64,000 bases of DNA from Photobacterium jeanii (GTDB taxonomy: Bacteria > Pseudomonadota > Gammaproteobacteria > Enterobacterales > Vibrionaceae), in contig NZ_LVHF01000026.1 of the NCBI RefSeq assembly GCF_001650345.1, positions 1 to 64,000 of the forward strand. The letters are read 5' to 3'. A program made the position numbers and the translations under genes. Below the pieces are notes generated by a model, which was not told the DNA's origin, did no database searches, and saw only the letters and a list, made by a program, of their open reading frames with translations. This document shows positions 1 through 9,778 of the stretch, piece after piece (within the stretch, counting starts at the first letter, position 1; each line of letters starts with the position of its first letter).

Positions 1-25
1 AAAAAAAACACCAAGCGAACAGATA

Positions 26-1054
26 TTAATCAAAAGTCATAATTTCTGTCGTTAAAGTCTCCTTTTCTAGGCTTTTGTTACCTAATTCCATCATTGAATA
101 GTGACAATTAACACTATGCTCATCACTCACCTGATAGTTGATTGGTACTTGATGCTGGCATTTCTCTGTTGCGAAGCGACATCGAGTATGAAATCGACAC
201 CCTTTAGGCGGATCGATTGGTGATGGCAATTCACCCGTCAGCATAATGCGTGCTTGATTTCGTCGGCGAGGATCAGGAATAGGGATCGCTGATAACAGCG
301 CTTGGGTGTAAGGATGTTGCGGTTGATGGTATACCGACTCAGTTGGCCCCAACTCCACAATATTACCTAAGTACATCACTGCAACGCGATCAGAGATATG
401 TTTTACCACCGACAAATCATGGGCAATAAAGATCAGTGATAAATTCAGCTCTTGCTGAAGTGACAATAGCAAGTTGATGATTTGCGCTTGGACAGAAACG
501 TCCAGTGCCGATACAGATTCATCGCACACTAACAATTTGGGCTTTAGCGCAATTGCTCGCGCTATACCTATACGTTGCTTCTGCCCGCCAGAAAACTCAT
601 GGGGATAACGCTCCGCTGCCGACTCAGGCAATCCTACTTTGCGCAATAATTCTTTCACCCATTTATCACGCTCGCTCTTATTACCTTTGTTATGAATAAT
701 AAAGGGCTCTTCAATGATCATCCCGACGGTATGACGCGCATTAAGTGATTCGGTCGGGTCTTGAAATACGATTTGCATTTCTTGGCGTAAGCAACGCATA
801 GCCTTTGGCGATAATGCTGTGATATCTCGCCCTTCAAACAATATTTGCCCCTCGGTTGGCTCAAACAACTTTAATAAAGTTCGCCCCAAGGTACTTTTAC
901 CGCAACCAGACTCCCCCACCAGCCCAAGTGTTTCACCTCGTTGTAATGTCAAGCTGATACCATCTACTGCTTTGACTGCATAGCCTTTGCGAAGTAACCC
1001 GCCACCGGAGTAAAAATATTGCTTAATGTTCTTTAATTCCAACAATGCTGTCAT
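26..1054 (-). CDS. Peptide ABC transporter ATP-binding protein (DppF/OppF type)
   Basis: A 342-residue ATPase subunit that would energise uptake of peptides through the permeases encoded upstream. Visible motifs are Walker A GESGCGKST at residues 47-55, an FSGGQ signature near 156, Walker B with CDES, and a C-terminal cysteine-containing region (CRFHTRCRF) typical of the oligopeptide/dipeptide ATPase family. The open frame continues 40 codons further upstream, but only inside the preceding gene. The ATG at 1054 overlaps the stop of that gene (ATGA), which indicates translational coupling. It is the last gene of the operon. Family assignment is firm; the substrate is inferred. Confidence 0.9.
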   Translation of the reverse strand: MTALLELKNIKQYFYSGGGLLRKGYAVKAVDGISLTLQRGETLGLVGESGCGKSTLGRTLLKLFEPTEGQILFEGRDITALSPKAMRCLRQEMQIVFQDPTESLNARHTVGMIIEEPFIIHNKGNKSERDKWVKELLRKVGLPESAAERYPHEFSGGQKQRIGIARAIALKPKLLVCDESVSALDVSVQAQIINLLLSLQQELNLSLIFIAHDLSVVKHISDRVAVMYLGNIVELGPTESVYHQPQHPYTQALLSAIPIPDPRRRNQARIMLTGELPSPIDPPKGCRFHTRCRFATEKCQHQVPINYQVSDEHSVNCHYSMMELGNKSLEKETLTTEIMTFD

Positions 1055-2040
1055 TGAGCCACCTCGCGCCAGTGATGACAACTTACGCTGTGGTCGTGAC
1101 TCACCAATTCCCATTGAGGCACCTGGTGCTGGCAAGTATCTGTCGCATGTTGGCATCGAGTACAAAAACGGCACCCCTCCGGCATGTCATTTAAATGTGG
1201 CACATTACCTGGGATCGTTTTTAGTAGGGATTTATGACCCGTGTTTAGCGTCGGCATCGATTGCATCAACCCTATGCTATATGGGTGCTTGGCTTGTTCA
1301 AATAACGCAAAAACATTGGTTGATTCCACCGCTTTTCCGGCATACATCACCACCACGTCATCACACACCTCTGCCACAACACCTAAATCATGAGTAATAA
1401 AGATAATCGCCATGCCAGTTTGTTGTTGGATTTCACGCATCAGATCAAGGATTTGCGCTTGAACTGTCACATCAAGTGCTGTTGTGGGTTCATCACAAAT
1501 CAATACATCAGGCTGACAGGCCAACGCTATCGCAATCATCACTCGCTGGCGCATCCCTCCCGATAAGTTGTGCGGAAATTCGTGAATACGTTGCTCCGGC
1601 GATGGGATCCCAACCTTCGCTAACATCGAAATAGCGTAATCGTAGCGCTGGCGTTTAGAAAGCTCAGGACGATGCAACACCAACACTTCGTTGATTTGCT
1701 TACCAACGGTATGAACTGGGTTTAGCGCAGTCATCGGATCTTGAAAGATCATCGAGATCCGGTTTCCCCGCATTTGATATAACTCTTGCGGCGACAGGCT
1801 CAGTAAGTCGGTTTGCTTAAATCGTACTTCCCCTGATACGACTTGCCCGTAAGGACGTGGAAGTAAGCCCATGATGGACATGGCTGTGACACTTTTGCCA
1901 CAGCCTGATTCGCCAACAATGCCAAGAGTCTTACCTTGCTTTACCTCAAAGGATACGCCATCAAGTACCCTGACAAGGCCATTATCAGTGGTGAACTCTG
2001 TCACCAAATCACGCACCGATAGAATGACTTCTGCTGCCAT
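1051..2040 (-). CDS. Peptide ABC transporter ATP-binding protein (DppD/OppD type)
   Basis: A 329-residue ATPase, the partner of the following gene in a heterodimeric nucleotide-binding pair. Walker A GESGCGKSV lies near residues 43-51, the signature LSGGMRQR near 158, then Walker B CDEPTTALD and the H-loop FITHD. The C-terminus carries the oligopeptide-family cysteine region (CRFCTRCQ). Its start codon abuts the stop of the binding-protein gene with no gap, and its end overlaps the next ATPase gene by 4 bases. In E. coli Yej the two ATPases are fused as YejF; here they are separate. Confidence 0.92.
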   Translation of the reverse strand: MAAEVILSVRDLVTEFTTDNGLVRVLDGVSFEVKQGKTLGIVGESGCGKSVTAMSIMGLLPRPYGQVVSGEVRFKQTDLLSLSPQELYQMRGNRISMIFQDPMTALNPVHTVGKQINEVLVLHRPELSKRQRYDYAISMLAKVGIPSPEQRIHEFPHNLSGGMRQRVMIAIALACQPDVLICDEPTTALDVTVQAQILDLMREIQQQTGMAIIFITHDLGVVAEVCDDVVVMYAGKAVESTNVFALFEQAKHPYSIGLMQSMPTLNTGHKSLLKTIPGNVPHLNDMPEGCRFCTRCQHATDTCQHQVPQWELVSHDHSVSCHHWREVAQ

Positions 2041-3882
2041 TTATTGACTCCCTGTCAATTTGTAGGTGTCATCCACCACTGTCACAGGCTCAAACTGGGT
2101 GCCTTTTTTAAGCGCGGCTTTAGTTTCTTTATATGCCACCGGATCAATCCAGAATGTTCCATAATCACGGAATGTCCCAGTGGTAAACAAGAACTGAGTC
2201 AGCTTAGTCATCGCAGGTTTTGGATACTTCAACCAGCGCCAGTACCCTTCACGGGTATAAGGCACCATATAACCCGGGACGATAACATTGGCATCGGTGA
2301 CAATTTGTTGGATCTGACGCGAAAGCGATTTCTTTTTCGCTAAATCAAACTCCCCACGATACGCAATGATCAACTTGTCTAACTCAGGTGTGCTGAAGTT
2401 AGTAAAGTTGTTGGTCTGCGGTTTATTGGCATTTACCGAATGGAAATACTCCCAATACGCTGGAATTTCCGAGGTTCCCATTTGATGGAAAGAAAGCTGG
2501 TGTTTTTTCTCAAGTACGTATTTAAACGCCGACGAACCATCAACTAAATTCAGAGTTAACTCTAATCCCGCTTGCTTAGCCTGCTCTTTAAGGTAGGCAA
2601 TACGTGCTGTGTGCTGGGTATAACCGTATGTTACCGCAAAACTTAACCGCTCCCCTTTGGCATTAACACGGATACCATCGGTGCCTAACTTATCAAACCC
2701 TGCTTTCGCGAAGTGTTGAGCCGCAAGCTCTGGGTCAAACTTCGGCGCAGCAATAGTGGTATTGGTGTAATCGCCATGCCCGACACCGACACCATTTGGC
2801 TGACGAATATAGTCACCACGTAATAACTTGACAATTAGGCCATCAAAATCGAGCGCGTTCGCCAATCCTTTTCGCACTTCAATATTGTTCAAATGCGGCT
2901 TAGCAGTATTAATCCATAGTCCGCCAGCGCCTTGCGGTGTTTGGTTATAGCCCCAAAACTTATGGATGTAACCATCTTGATAGGGCTTGCCATTAGATTT
3001 GTCATGCCACAGTGATGGGATCAACAAGCCAAATGTATCGATATCCCCTTTTTCAAAGTGCTTTCTAGCGATGTCGTTATCGCGGATCACCTTGATATTG
3101 ATCTGCTCAACGTTATAACGGTGCTTAAAGTAACGGTTACTATAGCCCCACCAATCTTGCCCCACATGTTTAAAGGTGATGGATTTGCCTTTCTTGATTT
3201 TATCAACATAGTAAGGCCCTGCAGATGGCTCGGGCTTGAAGTTAAAACGGCGAATAAATTTATCGTCGATCCCATCATTATTGTTATCAACTTTGACAGC
3301 ATAAAAATGTGCAGGACGAGGTTGCATGTTGCTGTAAATCATCAACTCTTCACGGTTACGTGGTTTGGTCGATACCACAGCATAGGTGTGATCATCGTAT
3401 TTCACGATATCGGCAATTTCTTCCGTATAAAATTGGTTGTACCAAGGGGCGATAATGTCTTTAGAGCGCATTAACGTCAGTACAAATACAAAGTCATCAG
3501 CGGTGATTGGCTTACCGTCTGACCACGTCGCTTTGGGGTTAATTTTAAAATAAACCGTTTTGTTATCAGCCCCGTACGCCCATTGCGAGGCTATCTCGGG
3601 AATCCATTTATTGGTGATAGGATGACGTGTTACCGAAGAGGGGCGATTATCCACCAGCCACGAGCGAAATGCGCCATTTGAGTCAGGACCGATCACACGG
3701 AAAGTCTGCGGGAAGCTTTGAATATAAGTACGGAACTTGCCACCAAACTGCGCTTCTGGCGAGGCAAAAAGCGGCTCGTTAGCGTTAGAGATCCATGTGA
3801 GATCCGAGGGCAATTGCGCAGCAAAACTACTGGTAGTCAGCAAGCAGGCGCCAAACGCCGCCGAAAGAGAAAGTCTTTTCAT
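2041..3882 (-). CDS. Periplasmic peptide-binding protein, extracellular solute-binding family 5 (YejA-like)
   Basis: A 613-residue secreted substrate-binding protein. It has an N-terminal signal peptide (MKRLS, hydrophobic core, cleavage near SSFAA-Q around residue 21) and the family 5 layout, including WSDGKPITADDFVF. It resembles YejA by its length of about 600 residues and by the YejB/YejE-like permeases encoded directly upstream. The binding protein usually sits first in yej operons; here it follows both permeases. It is predicted to capture peptides in the periplasm; the specific ligand cannot be read from sequence. Confidence 0.88.
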   Translation of the reverse strand: MKRLSLSAAFGACLLTTSSFAAQLPSDLTWISNANEPLFASPEAQFGGKFRTYIQSFPQTFRVIGPDSNGAFRSWLVDNRPSSVTRHPITNKWIPEIASQWAYGADNKTVYFKINPKATWSDGKPITADDFVFVLTLMRSKDIIAPWYNQFYTEEIADIVKYDDHTYAVVSTKPRNREELMIYSNMQPRPAHFYAVKVDNNNDGIDDKFIRRFNFKPEPSAGPYYVDKIKKGKSITFKHVGQDWWGYSNRYFKHRYNVEQINIKVIRDNDIARKHFEKGDIDTFGLLIPSLWHDKSNGKPYQDGYIHKFWGYNQTPQGAGGLWINTAKPHLNNIEVRKGLANALDFDGLIVKLLRGDYIRQPNGVGVGHGDYTNTTIAAPKFDPELAAQHFAKAGFDKLGTDGIRVNAKGERLSFAVTYGYTQHTARIAYLKEQAKQAGLELTLNLVDGSSAFKYVLEKKHQLSFHQMGTSEIPAYWEYFHSVNANKPQTNNFTNFSTPELDKLIIAYRGEFDLAKKKSLSRQIQQIVTDANVIVPGYMVPYTREGYWRWLKYPKPAMTKLTQFLFTTGTFRDYGTFWIDPVAYKETKAALKKGTQFEPVTVVDDTYKLTGSQ

Positions 3883-3920
3883 CGATATACGTCCTTGTGA
3901 TGTGATGAACCATGTCTGTT

Positions 3921-4961
3921 TTAAATATAGCGGGTGTACTTTTTCGGATCGAAAGCTTCACGAATGGCTTCGCCAATAAAGGTCACCATGACCAATACCA
4001 TGACGATGGCAGTGACAACTGAAACCACAATCCACGGCGAGTCCAAATTCGCCTTTCCTTGTTGCAATAAATCTCCCCAACTCGGTGTGGGGGGCATCAA
4101 GCCCAACCCCAAGTAATCCAATGCCGTCAGCGCTGTAATATTGGCTGCAATGGTGAAAGGCGCCAAGGTAACTATCATCACCATGGTATTAGGCAAAATA
4201 TGCTTAAACATGATCCGCGCGGTTGACGCACCCAGTGCGCGAGCAGCCATCACGTATTCGCGGGCCGCTTCTTTATAGGTCATCGTACGCATGTACCATG
4301 TCATGCCCATCCAACCAAAGAGGACGTTAATAGCGACAAACAAAGTAAAAGTCGGTTGAGTGATCGACACCAATATCATGATGACGTACAAAAACGGCAC
4401 CATAGACCAGACCTCAATCAAACGCTGAGCAATCAAATCAAACTTACCGCCCCAAAACCCCATCGCACATCCCACCGCAACACCTATTGCATACGAGATC
4501 ACCATGGTGCTAAGTGCAAAGCCCATCGCGATACGAAAGCCATACACCAAACGCGCCACAATATCGCGCCCTATGGTATCAGTACCTAAATAATGCTTAT
4601 CGGCGAAACTCGGGGCTGTGGGCGGAAAGTCACCGCTAAAATCTTGCTCATAAGGGTCCCAAGGAATAAGTGGCATCACCACAAAATTGCCTTCGCCCTG
4701 TTGCTGATAAAATGCTTGGAGCTCGCGGTAATCCGCCTCTTTTTGATAGCCCAAACCAAATTCCGCACCAGTTCGCACTTGGCTAACAACAGGGAAATAC
4801 CACTGGTTATTGTAACTAACCAGCAAAGCCTTGCTGTTAATGAGTAACTCCGCGACCAGTGATAACAACAGCAAAGTCGATAGAATGATCAGAGAGTAAT
4901 AGCCTCGCTTGATCTGCTTAAAACGTTGGAGCTTACGTTGAGTTAAGGGATTGAGTTTCAT
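3921..4961 (-). CDS. Peptide ABC transporter permease (YejE-like)
   Basis: An inner-membrane permease of about 346 residues. One N-terminal membrane segment is followed by a large periplasmic stretch (about residues 45-140), then the BPD-transport core with the EAA loop (EYVMAARALGASTARIMFKHILPN) that contacts the ATPase. The long periplasmic insertion and the ending DPKKYTRYI suit YejE. ATG at 4961 and GTG at 4964 are both possible starts; a GGAG precedes them by 8 or 5 bases. The gene sits directly after the YejB-like gene, whose stop is at 4965. Confidence 0.88.
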   Translation of the reverse strand: MKLNPLTQRKLQRFKQIKRGYYSLIILSTLLLLSLVAELLINSKALLVSYNNQWYFPVVSQVRTGAEFGLGYQKEADYRELQAFYQQQGEGNFVVMPLIPWDPYEQDFSGDFPPTAPSFADKHYLGTDTIGRDIVARLVYGFRIAMGFALSTMVISYAIGVAVGCAMGFWGGKFDLIAQRLIEVWSMVPFLYVIMILVSITQPTFTLFVAINVLFGWMGMTWYMRTMTYKEAAREYVMAARALGASTARIMFKHILPNTMVMIVTLAPFTIAANITALTALDYLGLGLMPPTPSWGDLLQQGKANLDSPWIVVSVVTAIVMVLVMVTFIGEAIREAFDPKKYTRYI

Positions 4962-4964
4962 CAC

Positions 4965-5987
4965 TTACGCTCCAAATTTCACGCGAGGGTCAACCACGGC
5001 GACACACATATCCGATAAGATATTGCCCACCATCAACAACACTGCATTGATCGCCACAATGCCCATCACCACCGGGTAGTCCCGCTCCATGATGGCTTCG
5101 TACCCAAGCAAGCCAATGCCATCGATATTGAAAATCACCTCAATCAAAAATGAACCCGTCATAAAGAACAGTAACGAGTTACCAAAGTGGCTCGCAACAG
5201 GGATCAAACTGTTACGCAACGCATGTCGACGTACTGCGACTTTAAAGGGTAAACCTTTGGCTATTGCCGTTCTTACATAGTCGGCTGATAGGTTTTCCAT
5301 CAGGTTATTTTTCATGGTCATGGTCAACGTGGCGAAATCACCGATCAAGTAGCAGATCAGCGGCAAAATCGCATGCCACATGATGTCTTTGAATTGCTCA
5401 TAAAAGGTTTCATAATCGTCAAAGTCATCCCCAACAAAACCGCCCATCGGGAACCATTCAAGGTGATAGCTAAACAAGGTAATGAGTAAGATCCCAACCA
5501 CGTAACCGGGCAAGGCATAACCCACGAAAATCATGATTGACGAGGTGGAGTCAAAGACGCTGCCGTGGCGCATGGCTTTGAAGTACCCCAAAGGAATAGA
5601 GATAAAATAACTAATGAAGAAAGTCATTCCGCCGTAGAAGGCTGATACCGGGATCCGCTCGGCAATCATGTCCCACACTGGTTCGTAATAACGGGTCGAT
5701 TCGCCAAAATCGAGAGAAAGCAGCTTACCGAGCCACTCGGTATAAGCTTCAAAGACAGGTTTATCCAACCCATAGAAAGCGTTGAGCTCTGCAATTTGGT
5801 CTTCCGACAACGCATTACTCATGCCCACATCAGAGGTGGTTTGTACATCGCCCTGCGTTTGCATGGTTGCCAGCAAGCGCTCAACGGGCCCACCGGGAAC
5901 AAAGCGGGTGATGGTAAATATCAGCAAGGTGATCCCAAGAAACGTAGGGATCACTAACATCATCCTTCGTAAAAAGTATGACAACAT
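4965..5987 (-). CDS. Peptide ABC transporter permease (YejB-like)
   Basis: An inner-membrane permease of 340 residues, first gene of the operon. The N-terminus LRRMMLVIPTFLGITLLIF followed by RFVPGGPVE is characteristic of the YejB branch of the oligopeptide permease family. The EAA loop ADYVRTAIAKGLPFKVAVRRHALRN is present. The ATG at 5987 lies 8 bases after AGGAG and is preferred over the GTG at 5996, which touches that ribosome site. With the YejE-like partner it forms the transmembrane pore. Confidence 0.88.
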   Translation of the reverse strand: MLSYFLRRMMLVIPTFLGITLLIFTITRFVPGGPVERLLATMQTQGDVQTTSDVGMSNALSEDQIAELNAFYGLDKPVFEAYTEWLGKLLSLDFGESTRYYEPVWDMIAERIPVSAFYGGMTFFISYFISIPLGYFKAMRHGSVFDSTSSIMIFVGYALPGYVVGILLITLFSYHLEWFPMGGFVGDDFDDYETFYEQFKDIMWHAILPLICYLIGDFATLTMTMKNNLMENLSADYVRTAIAKGLPFKVAVRRHALRNSLIPVASHFGNSLLFFMTGSFLIEVIFNIDGIGLLGYEAIMERDYPVVMGIVAINAVLLMVGNILSDMCVAVVDPRVKFGA

Positions 5988-6153
5988 CGACGACACTCCT
6001 TGTCGTTATTTTTAATTGTTATCTGTTAAAGTTTAATACCATAGTGCCAGTATAAGTGTTTATTTTTAGTCTAAAGTTTCAAAATAGATCAACACTTAAT
6101 CAATGAAATCATCCACTTTTACCAGTTTTTAGTAGTGTGAGAGCTAAAAACGC

Positions 6154-6184
6154 AAACAGGCCGCCTAAGCGACCTGTTTTTTTG
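6154..6184. terminator. Bidirectional intrinsic terminator between gmhB and the yej-type operon region
   Basis: The AAACAGG arm at 6154-6160 pairs with CCTGTTT at 6173-6179, extended by CGC/GCG around a CTAA loop, with one mismatch. A run of eight T follows on the plus strand, and A5 precedes it for the minus strand. It ends gmhB transcription on the minus strand. Confidence 0.75.
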
Positions 6185-6203
6185 TATCTGTGATGCAGAA
6201 ATA

Positions 6204-6758
6204 TTAGCGAGCAGCTAACCACGCTGGTACATCTGCCACGCTGTCGAGCACCACGGAAGCTAATGCTTCGCCTTCTTCCGTCACAGGCTTACCAGTGCGA
6301 ACTAACACTTTAGTACCCACATCTGCAGCTTGTGCGGCTCTCATGTCATCGGTCTTATCACCGATCATGATGGAATTCGCCATATCGATTTTTAGGAAAT
6401 CGCGGGCTGAAATGAACATACCTGGATTTGGTTTGCGACATTCACATGCTTGCAGGTAGTCACCTTTGCCTTCCGTTGGGTGGTGCGGGCAGTAATAGAT
6501 ACCATCAAACTCAACACCGTTATCGACAAAATTCCAATCCATCCACTCGGTTAGTGATAAGAATTCATCTTCGGTGTACATACCACGCGCGATACCCGCT
6601 TGGTTTGTCACAAGCACCAATAGGTAGCCCATTGCTTTTAGTTGCTTACAAGCGTCAAAAACACCATCGATATATTCAAATTCATCTACAGTGTGAACAT
6701 AGCCGTGATCAACGTTGATCACACCATCACGGTCGATAAAAACTGCTGGTTTGGCCAA
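6204..6758 (-). CDS. gmhB: D-glycero-beta-D-manno-heptose-1,7-bisphosphate 7-phosphatase
   Basis: A 184-residue HAD-family phosphatase that removes the 7-phosphate of heptose bisphosphate in ADP-heptose synthesis for the lipopolysaccharide core; cytoplasmic. The catalytic DxD is seen in FIDRDGVIN (D9, D11). A zinc-binding loop, CPHHP...CECRKP, is present as in GmhB, with the HAD lysine/aspartate region MIGDKTDD. Length fits the family (about 185-190). It is divergent from metNIQ, the same arrangement as in E. coli. Confidence 0.95.
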   Translation of the reverse strand: MAKPAVFIDRDGVINVDHGYVHTVDEFEYIDGVFDACKQLKAMGYLLVLVTNQAGIARGMYTEDEFLSLTEWMDWNFVDNGVEFDGIYYCPHHPTEGKGDYLQACECRKPNPGMFISARDFLKIDMANSIMIGDKTDDMRAAQAADVGTKVLVRTGKPVTEEGEALASVVLDSVADVPAWLAAR

Positions 6759-6886
6759 AGGAAAGCCCTCTAAAGATCATTTGGGTTGATTATGGCATGC
6801 CTGCGGTACTGAATCATCTATTTGCCGATGTTCACTGGCAGTGAAAGCTGCAAATACCGAGAACAAGAGAAAAGAACACATCGTTT

Positions 6887-6934
6887 AGCCGTCTAGACGT
6901 AAAAATATCTATTGACTTAGCCATCCAGACTGCT
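6887..6934 (+). promoter_or_regulatory. MetJ operator array (met boxes) overlapping the metN promoter
   Basis: Six consecutive 8-bp units in phase from 6887. Units 1, 2, 5 and 6 (AGCCGTCT, AGACGTAA, AGCCATCC, AGACTGCT) resemble the met box AGACGTCT; units 3 and 4 are degenerate. A possible -35 TTGACT (6912-6917) and -10 TAATCT (6934-6939) lie inside or beside the array, so bound MetJ-SAM repressor would block transcription. This fits control of metNIQ by methionine. Confidence 0.75.
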
Positions 6935-7045
6935 AATCTCGAGTTCAACATAACGCAAGATAATTCAACTTTTCGCACAAACGCGTTACAAATACAACAC
7001 AAGAAATAGCAAACACGTATTTTTTATCTGGTATCAGGAAGTTCG

Positions 7046-8080
7046 ATGATAGAAATAAACAGAGTAGACAAAGTGTTTTATCAGGGAGAGACTGCAATCA
7101 ATGCTCTTCGTGATATTAACCTCACCATTGAACAAGGTACGATTTTTGGTGTGATCGGCTCGTCCGGCGCAGGTAAAAGTACCCTGATCCGTTGTGTCAA
7201 TTTGCTTGAGCGCCCCACTCGCGGCCAAGTGATTGTCGATGGCGTTGACTTAACCCAACTATCAAACCATGAGCTCACTCTAGCGCGTCGAAAAATCGGT
7301 ATGATTTTCCAGCACTTTAACCTGCTCTCATCGCGTACTGTGTTTGATAACGTTGCGCTACCGCTTGAACTAGCAAATACCTCTAAAGCTGATATCAAAG
7401 CAAAAGTCACCGAGCTACTGCAATTGGTGGGGCTGGCTGACAAACACCACAGCTACCCAGCGAATCTCAGCGGTGGTCAAAAGCAGCGGGTCGCAATTGC
7501 CCGTGCCCTTGCGAGTGACCCAAAAGTATTGCTTTGTGATGAAGCCACCAGCGCCCTCGACCCTGCAACCACCCATTCTATTTTGGCGTTGCTGAAAGAG
7601 ATTAACCGCAAGCTCAACTTAACCATTTTGCTAATCACCCATGAAATGGATGTGGTTAAAAACATCTGCTCAAAAGTGGCGATCATCGGTGGCGGTGAGC
7701 TAGTCGAAAAAGGGCCGGTTGGCGATATTTTTGCTCACCCGAAAACAGAACTGGCACGTGAGTTCATTCGCTCGACTTTGGATCTGTCGATCCCAGAAGA
7801 TTACAAAGCGCGTATGACGCCAGAGCGCATTGAAGGCAGTTACCCGTTGGTTCGCTTGGAGTTTACTGGCTCTTCGGTAGATGCCCCACTCATTAGCCAA
7901 GTGGCTCGCGAGTTTAATATCGATATCAGCATTTTAAGCTCAGACATGGATTACGCTGGCGGCGTGAAATTCGGCCTGATGTTGGCTGAATTCTTCGGGA
8001 CTGAACAAGCTGCAGAGAATGCCATTGCCTTCCTGCGCGATCATAAAGTTAACGTAGAGGTACTGGGTTATGTGGCTTGA
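7046..8080 (+). CDS. metN: Methionine ABC transporter ATP-binding protein
   Basis: A 344-residue ATPase of the MetNIQ importer for D- and L-methionine. Walker [10 protein letters not shown] is at residues 38-46, then the signature LSGGQKQR, Walker [12 protein letters not shown], and a C-terminal NIL regulatory domain (about 265-340) that binds methionine and inhibits transport in known homologues. AGGAAG precedes the ATG. It is first in the metNIQ operon and its stop overlaps metI by 11 bases. Confidence 0.96.
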   Translation: MIEINRVDKVFYQGETAINALRDINLTIEQGTIFGVIGSSGAGKSTLIRCVNLLERPTRGQVIVDGVDLTQLSNHELTLARRKIGMIFQHFNLLSSRTVFDNVALPLELANTSKADIKAKVTELLQLVGLADKHHSYPANLSGGQKQRVAIARALASDPKVLLCDEATSALDPATTHSILALLKEINRKLNLTILLITHEMDVVKNICSKVAIIGGGELVEKGPVGDIFAHPKTELAREFIRSTLDLSIPEDYKARMTPERIEGSYPLVRLEFTGSSVDAPLISQVAREFNIDISILSSDMDYAGGVKFGLMLAEFFGTEQAAENAIAFLRDHKVNVEVLGYVA

Positions 8081-8756
8081 TTCTATTTCTGCATGGTGGC
8101 AAACCAACGAGCGCCTGATTCAACTGCTGATCACCGCCCTAGGGGAAACACTCACCATGGTTTTTGCCTCAGGTTTAATCGGCTTTGCAATTGGTATTCC
8201 CCTTGGTGTTGCACTCCATTTAACCAAAGACAACGGCTTAATGGCGAACCCAAAGTTAAATAAAGCCTTAGGTATTGTGGTTAACATTGGTCGCTCGATC
8301 CCTTTCATTATCCTGTTAGTGGCAATCATTCCGTTCACTCGTTTCGTGGTGGGTAGCTCAATTGGTACCGCTGCCGCTATCGTTCCGTTAACCGTGGGTG
8401 CTATCCCTTTCATTGCACGTTTGGTTGAAGGCGCGCTATTAGAAGTCCCATCAGGTTTAGTTGAAGCCGCGCAAGCGATGGGTGCCAAGCCAAGTCAGAT
8501 CATCAGTAAGGTGCTACTTCCAGAAGCCTTACCAGGGATCATCAACGCAGTCACCATTACTTTAGTGACCTTGGTGAGCTACTCAGCGATGGCTGGCACA
8601 GTTGGTGGCGGTGGCTTAGGTGATGTCGGTATTCGCTATGGCTACCAACGCTTTGACGGCACGGTTATGGCAATCACAGTGATCATGCTCGTCATTTTGG
8701 TACAACTGATTCAATCGGCGGGTGATCACTTAGTGAAACGCGTCGACCACCGCTAA
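8070..8756 (+). CDS. metI: Methionine ABC transporter permease
   Basis: A 228-residue inner-membrane permease. It shows about five hydrophobic segments and the EAA loop [23 protein letters not shown], which docks with MetN. It starts inside the end of metN (ATG at 8070), indicating coupled translation. It forms the methionine translocation pore; length and motifs are typical of MetI. Confidence 0.95.
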   Translation: MWLDSISAWWQTNERLIQLLITALGETLTMVFASGLIGFAIGIPLGVALHLTKDNGLMANPKLNKALGIVVNIGRSIPFIILLVAIIPFTRFVVGSSIGTAAAIVPLTVGAIPFIARLVEGALLEVPSGLVEAAQAMGAKPSQIISKVLLPEALPGIINAVTITLVTLVSYSAMAGTVGGGGLGDVGIRYGYQRFDGTVMAITVIMLVILVQLIQSAGDHLVKRVDHR

Positions 8757-8869
8757 CGGCAACATTATCGCATTTCCCCACGTCTAAGGGGTTAACACAG
8801 ACATCAAAATTGGCTGATAACGACAATCAGCCCTATAAATTAGGGAATCCCCCACTAAGGAGAAGTAAC

Positions 8870-9685
8870 ATGGCATTTAATCTTAAAAACCTTTTCGCAG
8901 TCGCTGGCTTGGCATCAGCTTTAGTACTTACTGGCTGTGGTGAAAAAGAGGCAGCAGTCGATACCAGCAAGATTAAAGTTGGGGTGATGGCAGGCGCTGA
9001 AGCACAAGTAGCTGAAGTCGCAGCCAAAGAAGCCAAAGACAAATACGGTTTGGATGTGGAGCTAATTACCTTTACAGACTACGTATCACCAAACGCGGCA
9101 CTGGAAGAAGGCTCTATCGATGTGAATGCTTTCCAACACAAGCCTTACCTCGATCAACAAATCACCGACCGTGGTTACAAATTCACTATCGCGGGTAACA
9201 CCTTTGTTTACCCAATCGCAGGTTACTCAAACACCATCAAATCGATTGACGAACTACAAGAAGGTGACCAAATTGCAGTACCAAACGATCCAACTAACCT
9301 AGGTCGTTCACTACTACTGCTACAACAACAAGGTCTACTGAAGTTAAAAGAGGGTTCCGGTCTAACCGCAACAGTCTTGGATATTGTTGAAAACCCGAAA
9401 AACCTAAAAATTGTTGAGTTAGAAGCCGCGCAACTACCTCGCTCACTAGACGATGTAAAACTGGCGATCATCAACACCACGTACGCAAGCAGCATCAACC
9501 TAACACCAGAGCGTGACGGTGTGTTTGTGGAAGATAAAGAATCACCATACGTGAACCTTATCGTGTCTCGCCAGAACAATGTTGACGCTGAAAACGTAAC
9601 AACCTTCGTAAAGGCCTACCAATCAGAGGCTGTATACACAGCAGCGAAAGACATCTTCCAAGGTGGTGTCGTAAAAGGCTGGTAA
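8870..9685 (+). CDS. metQ: Methionine-binding lipoprotein
   Basis: A 271-residue lipoprotein that delivers methionine to MetNI. The signal peptide ends in the lipobox LTGC with acylated Cys23, followed by GEKEAA. The mature NlpA/MetQ domain begins KIKVGVMAGAEAQ and contains DYVSPNAALEEGSIDVNAFQHKPYLD. The frame is open 20 codons upstream, but the AAGGAGA at 8857-8863 places the start at ATG 8870. It is last in the operon, followed by a strong terminator. Confidence 0.96.
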   Translation: MAFNLKNLFAVAGLASALVLTGCGEKEAAVDTSKIKVGVMAGAEAQVAEVAAKEAKDKYGLDVELITFTDYVSPNAALEEGSIDVNAFQHKPYLDQQITDRGYKFTIAGNTFVYPIAGYSNTIKSIDELQEGDQIAVPNDPTNLGRSLLLLQQQGLLKLKEGSGLTATVLDIVENPKNLKIVELEAAQLPRSLDDVKLAIINTTYASSINLTPERDGVFVEDKESPYVNLIVSRQNNVDAENVTTFVKAYQSEAVYTAAKDIFQGGVVKGW

Positions 9686-9718
9686 TCATTCCCGCTTAAA
9701 TTTCGCTTCACATACAAC

Positions 9719-9746
9719 AAGCCCCTCATCACGATGAGGGGCTTTT
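9719..9746 (+). terminator. Intrinsic terminator of metNIQ
   Basis: An 11-bp perfect stem (9719-9729 with 9734-9744, core GCCCCTCAT/ATGAGGGGC), loop CACG, then T4. Confidence 0.9.
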
Positions 9747-9778
9747 GCTTTCTTAACACTCAATTTCCTTGAAAAGCG

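Noticed and set aside
1055-1174. 40-codon N-terminal extension of the first ATPase
   Set aside because: It lies wholly within the upstream ATPase gene; the ATG at 1054 in an ATGA overlap gives the usual family N-terminus.
1051-2040. The two neighbouring ATPases as a broken, duplicated single gene
   Set aside because: Each is full length with complete Walker A, signature and Walker B motifs and belongs to a different subfamily (D type and F type), as is normal for peptide importers.
6759-7045. SAM riboswitch upstream of metN
   Set aside because: I see no SAM riboswitch-like fold or terminator; the met-box array explains methionine control.
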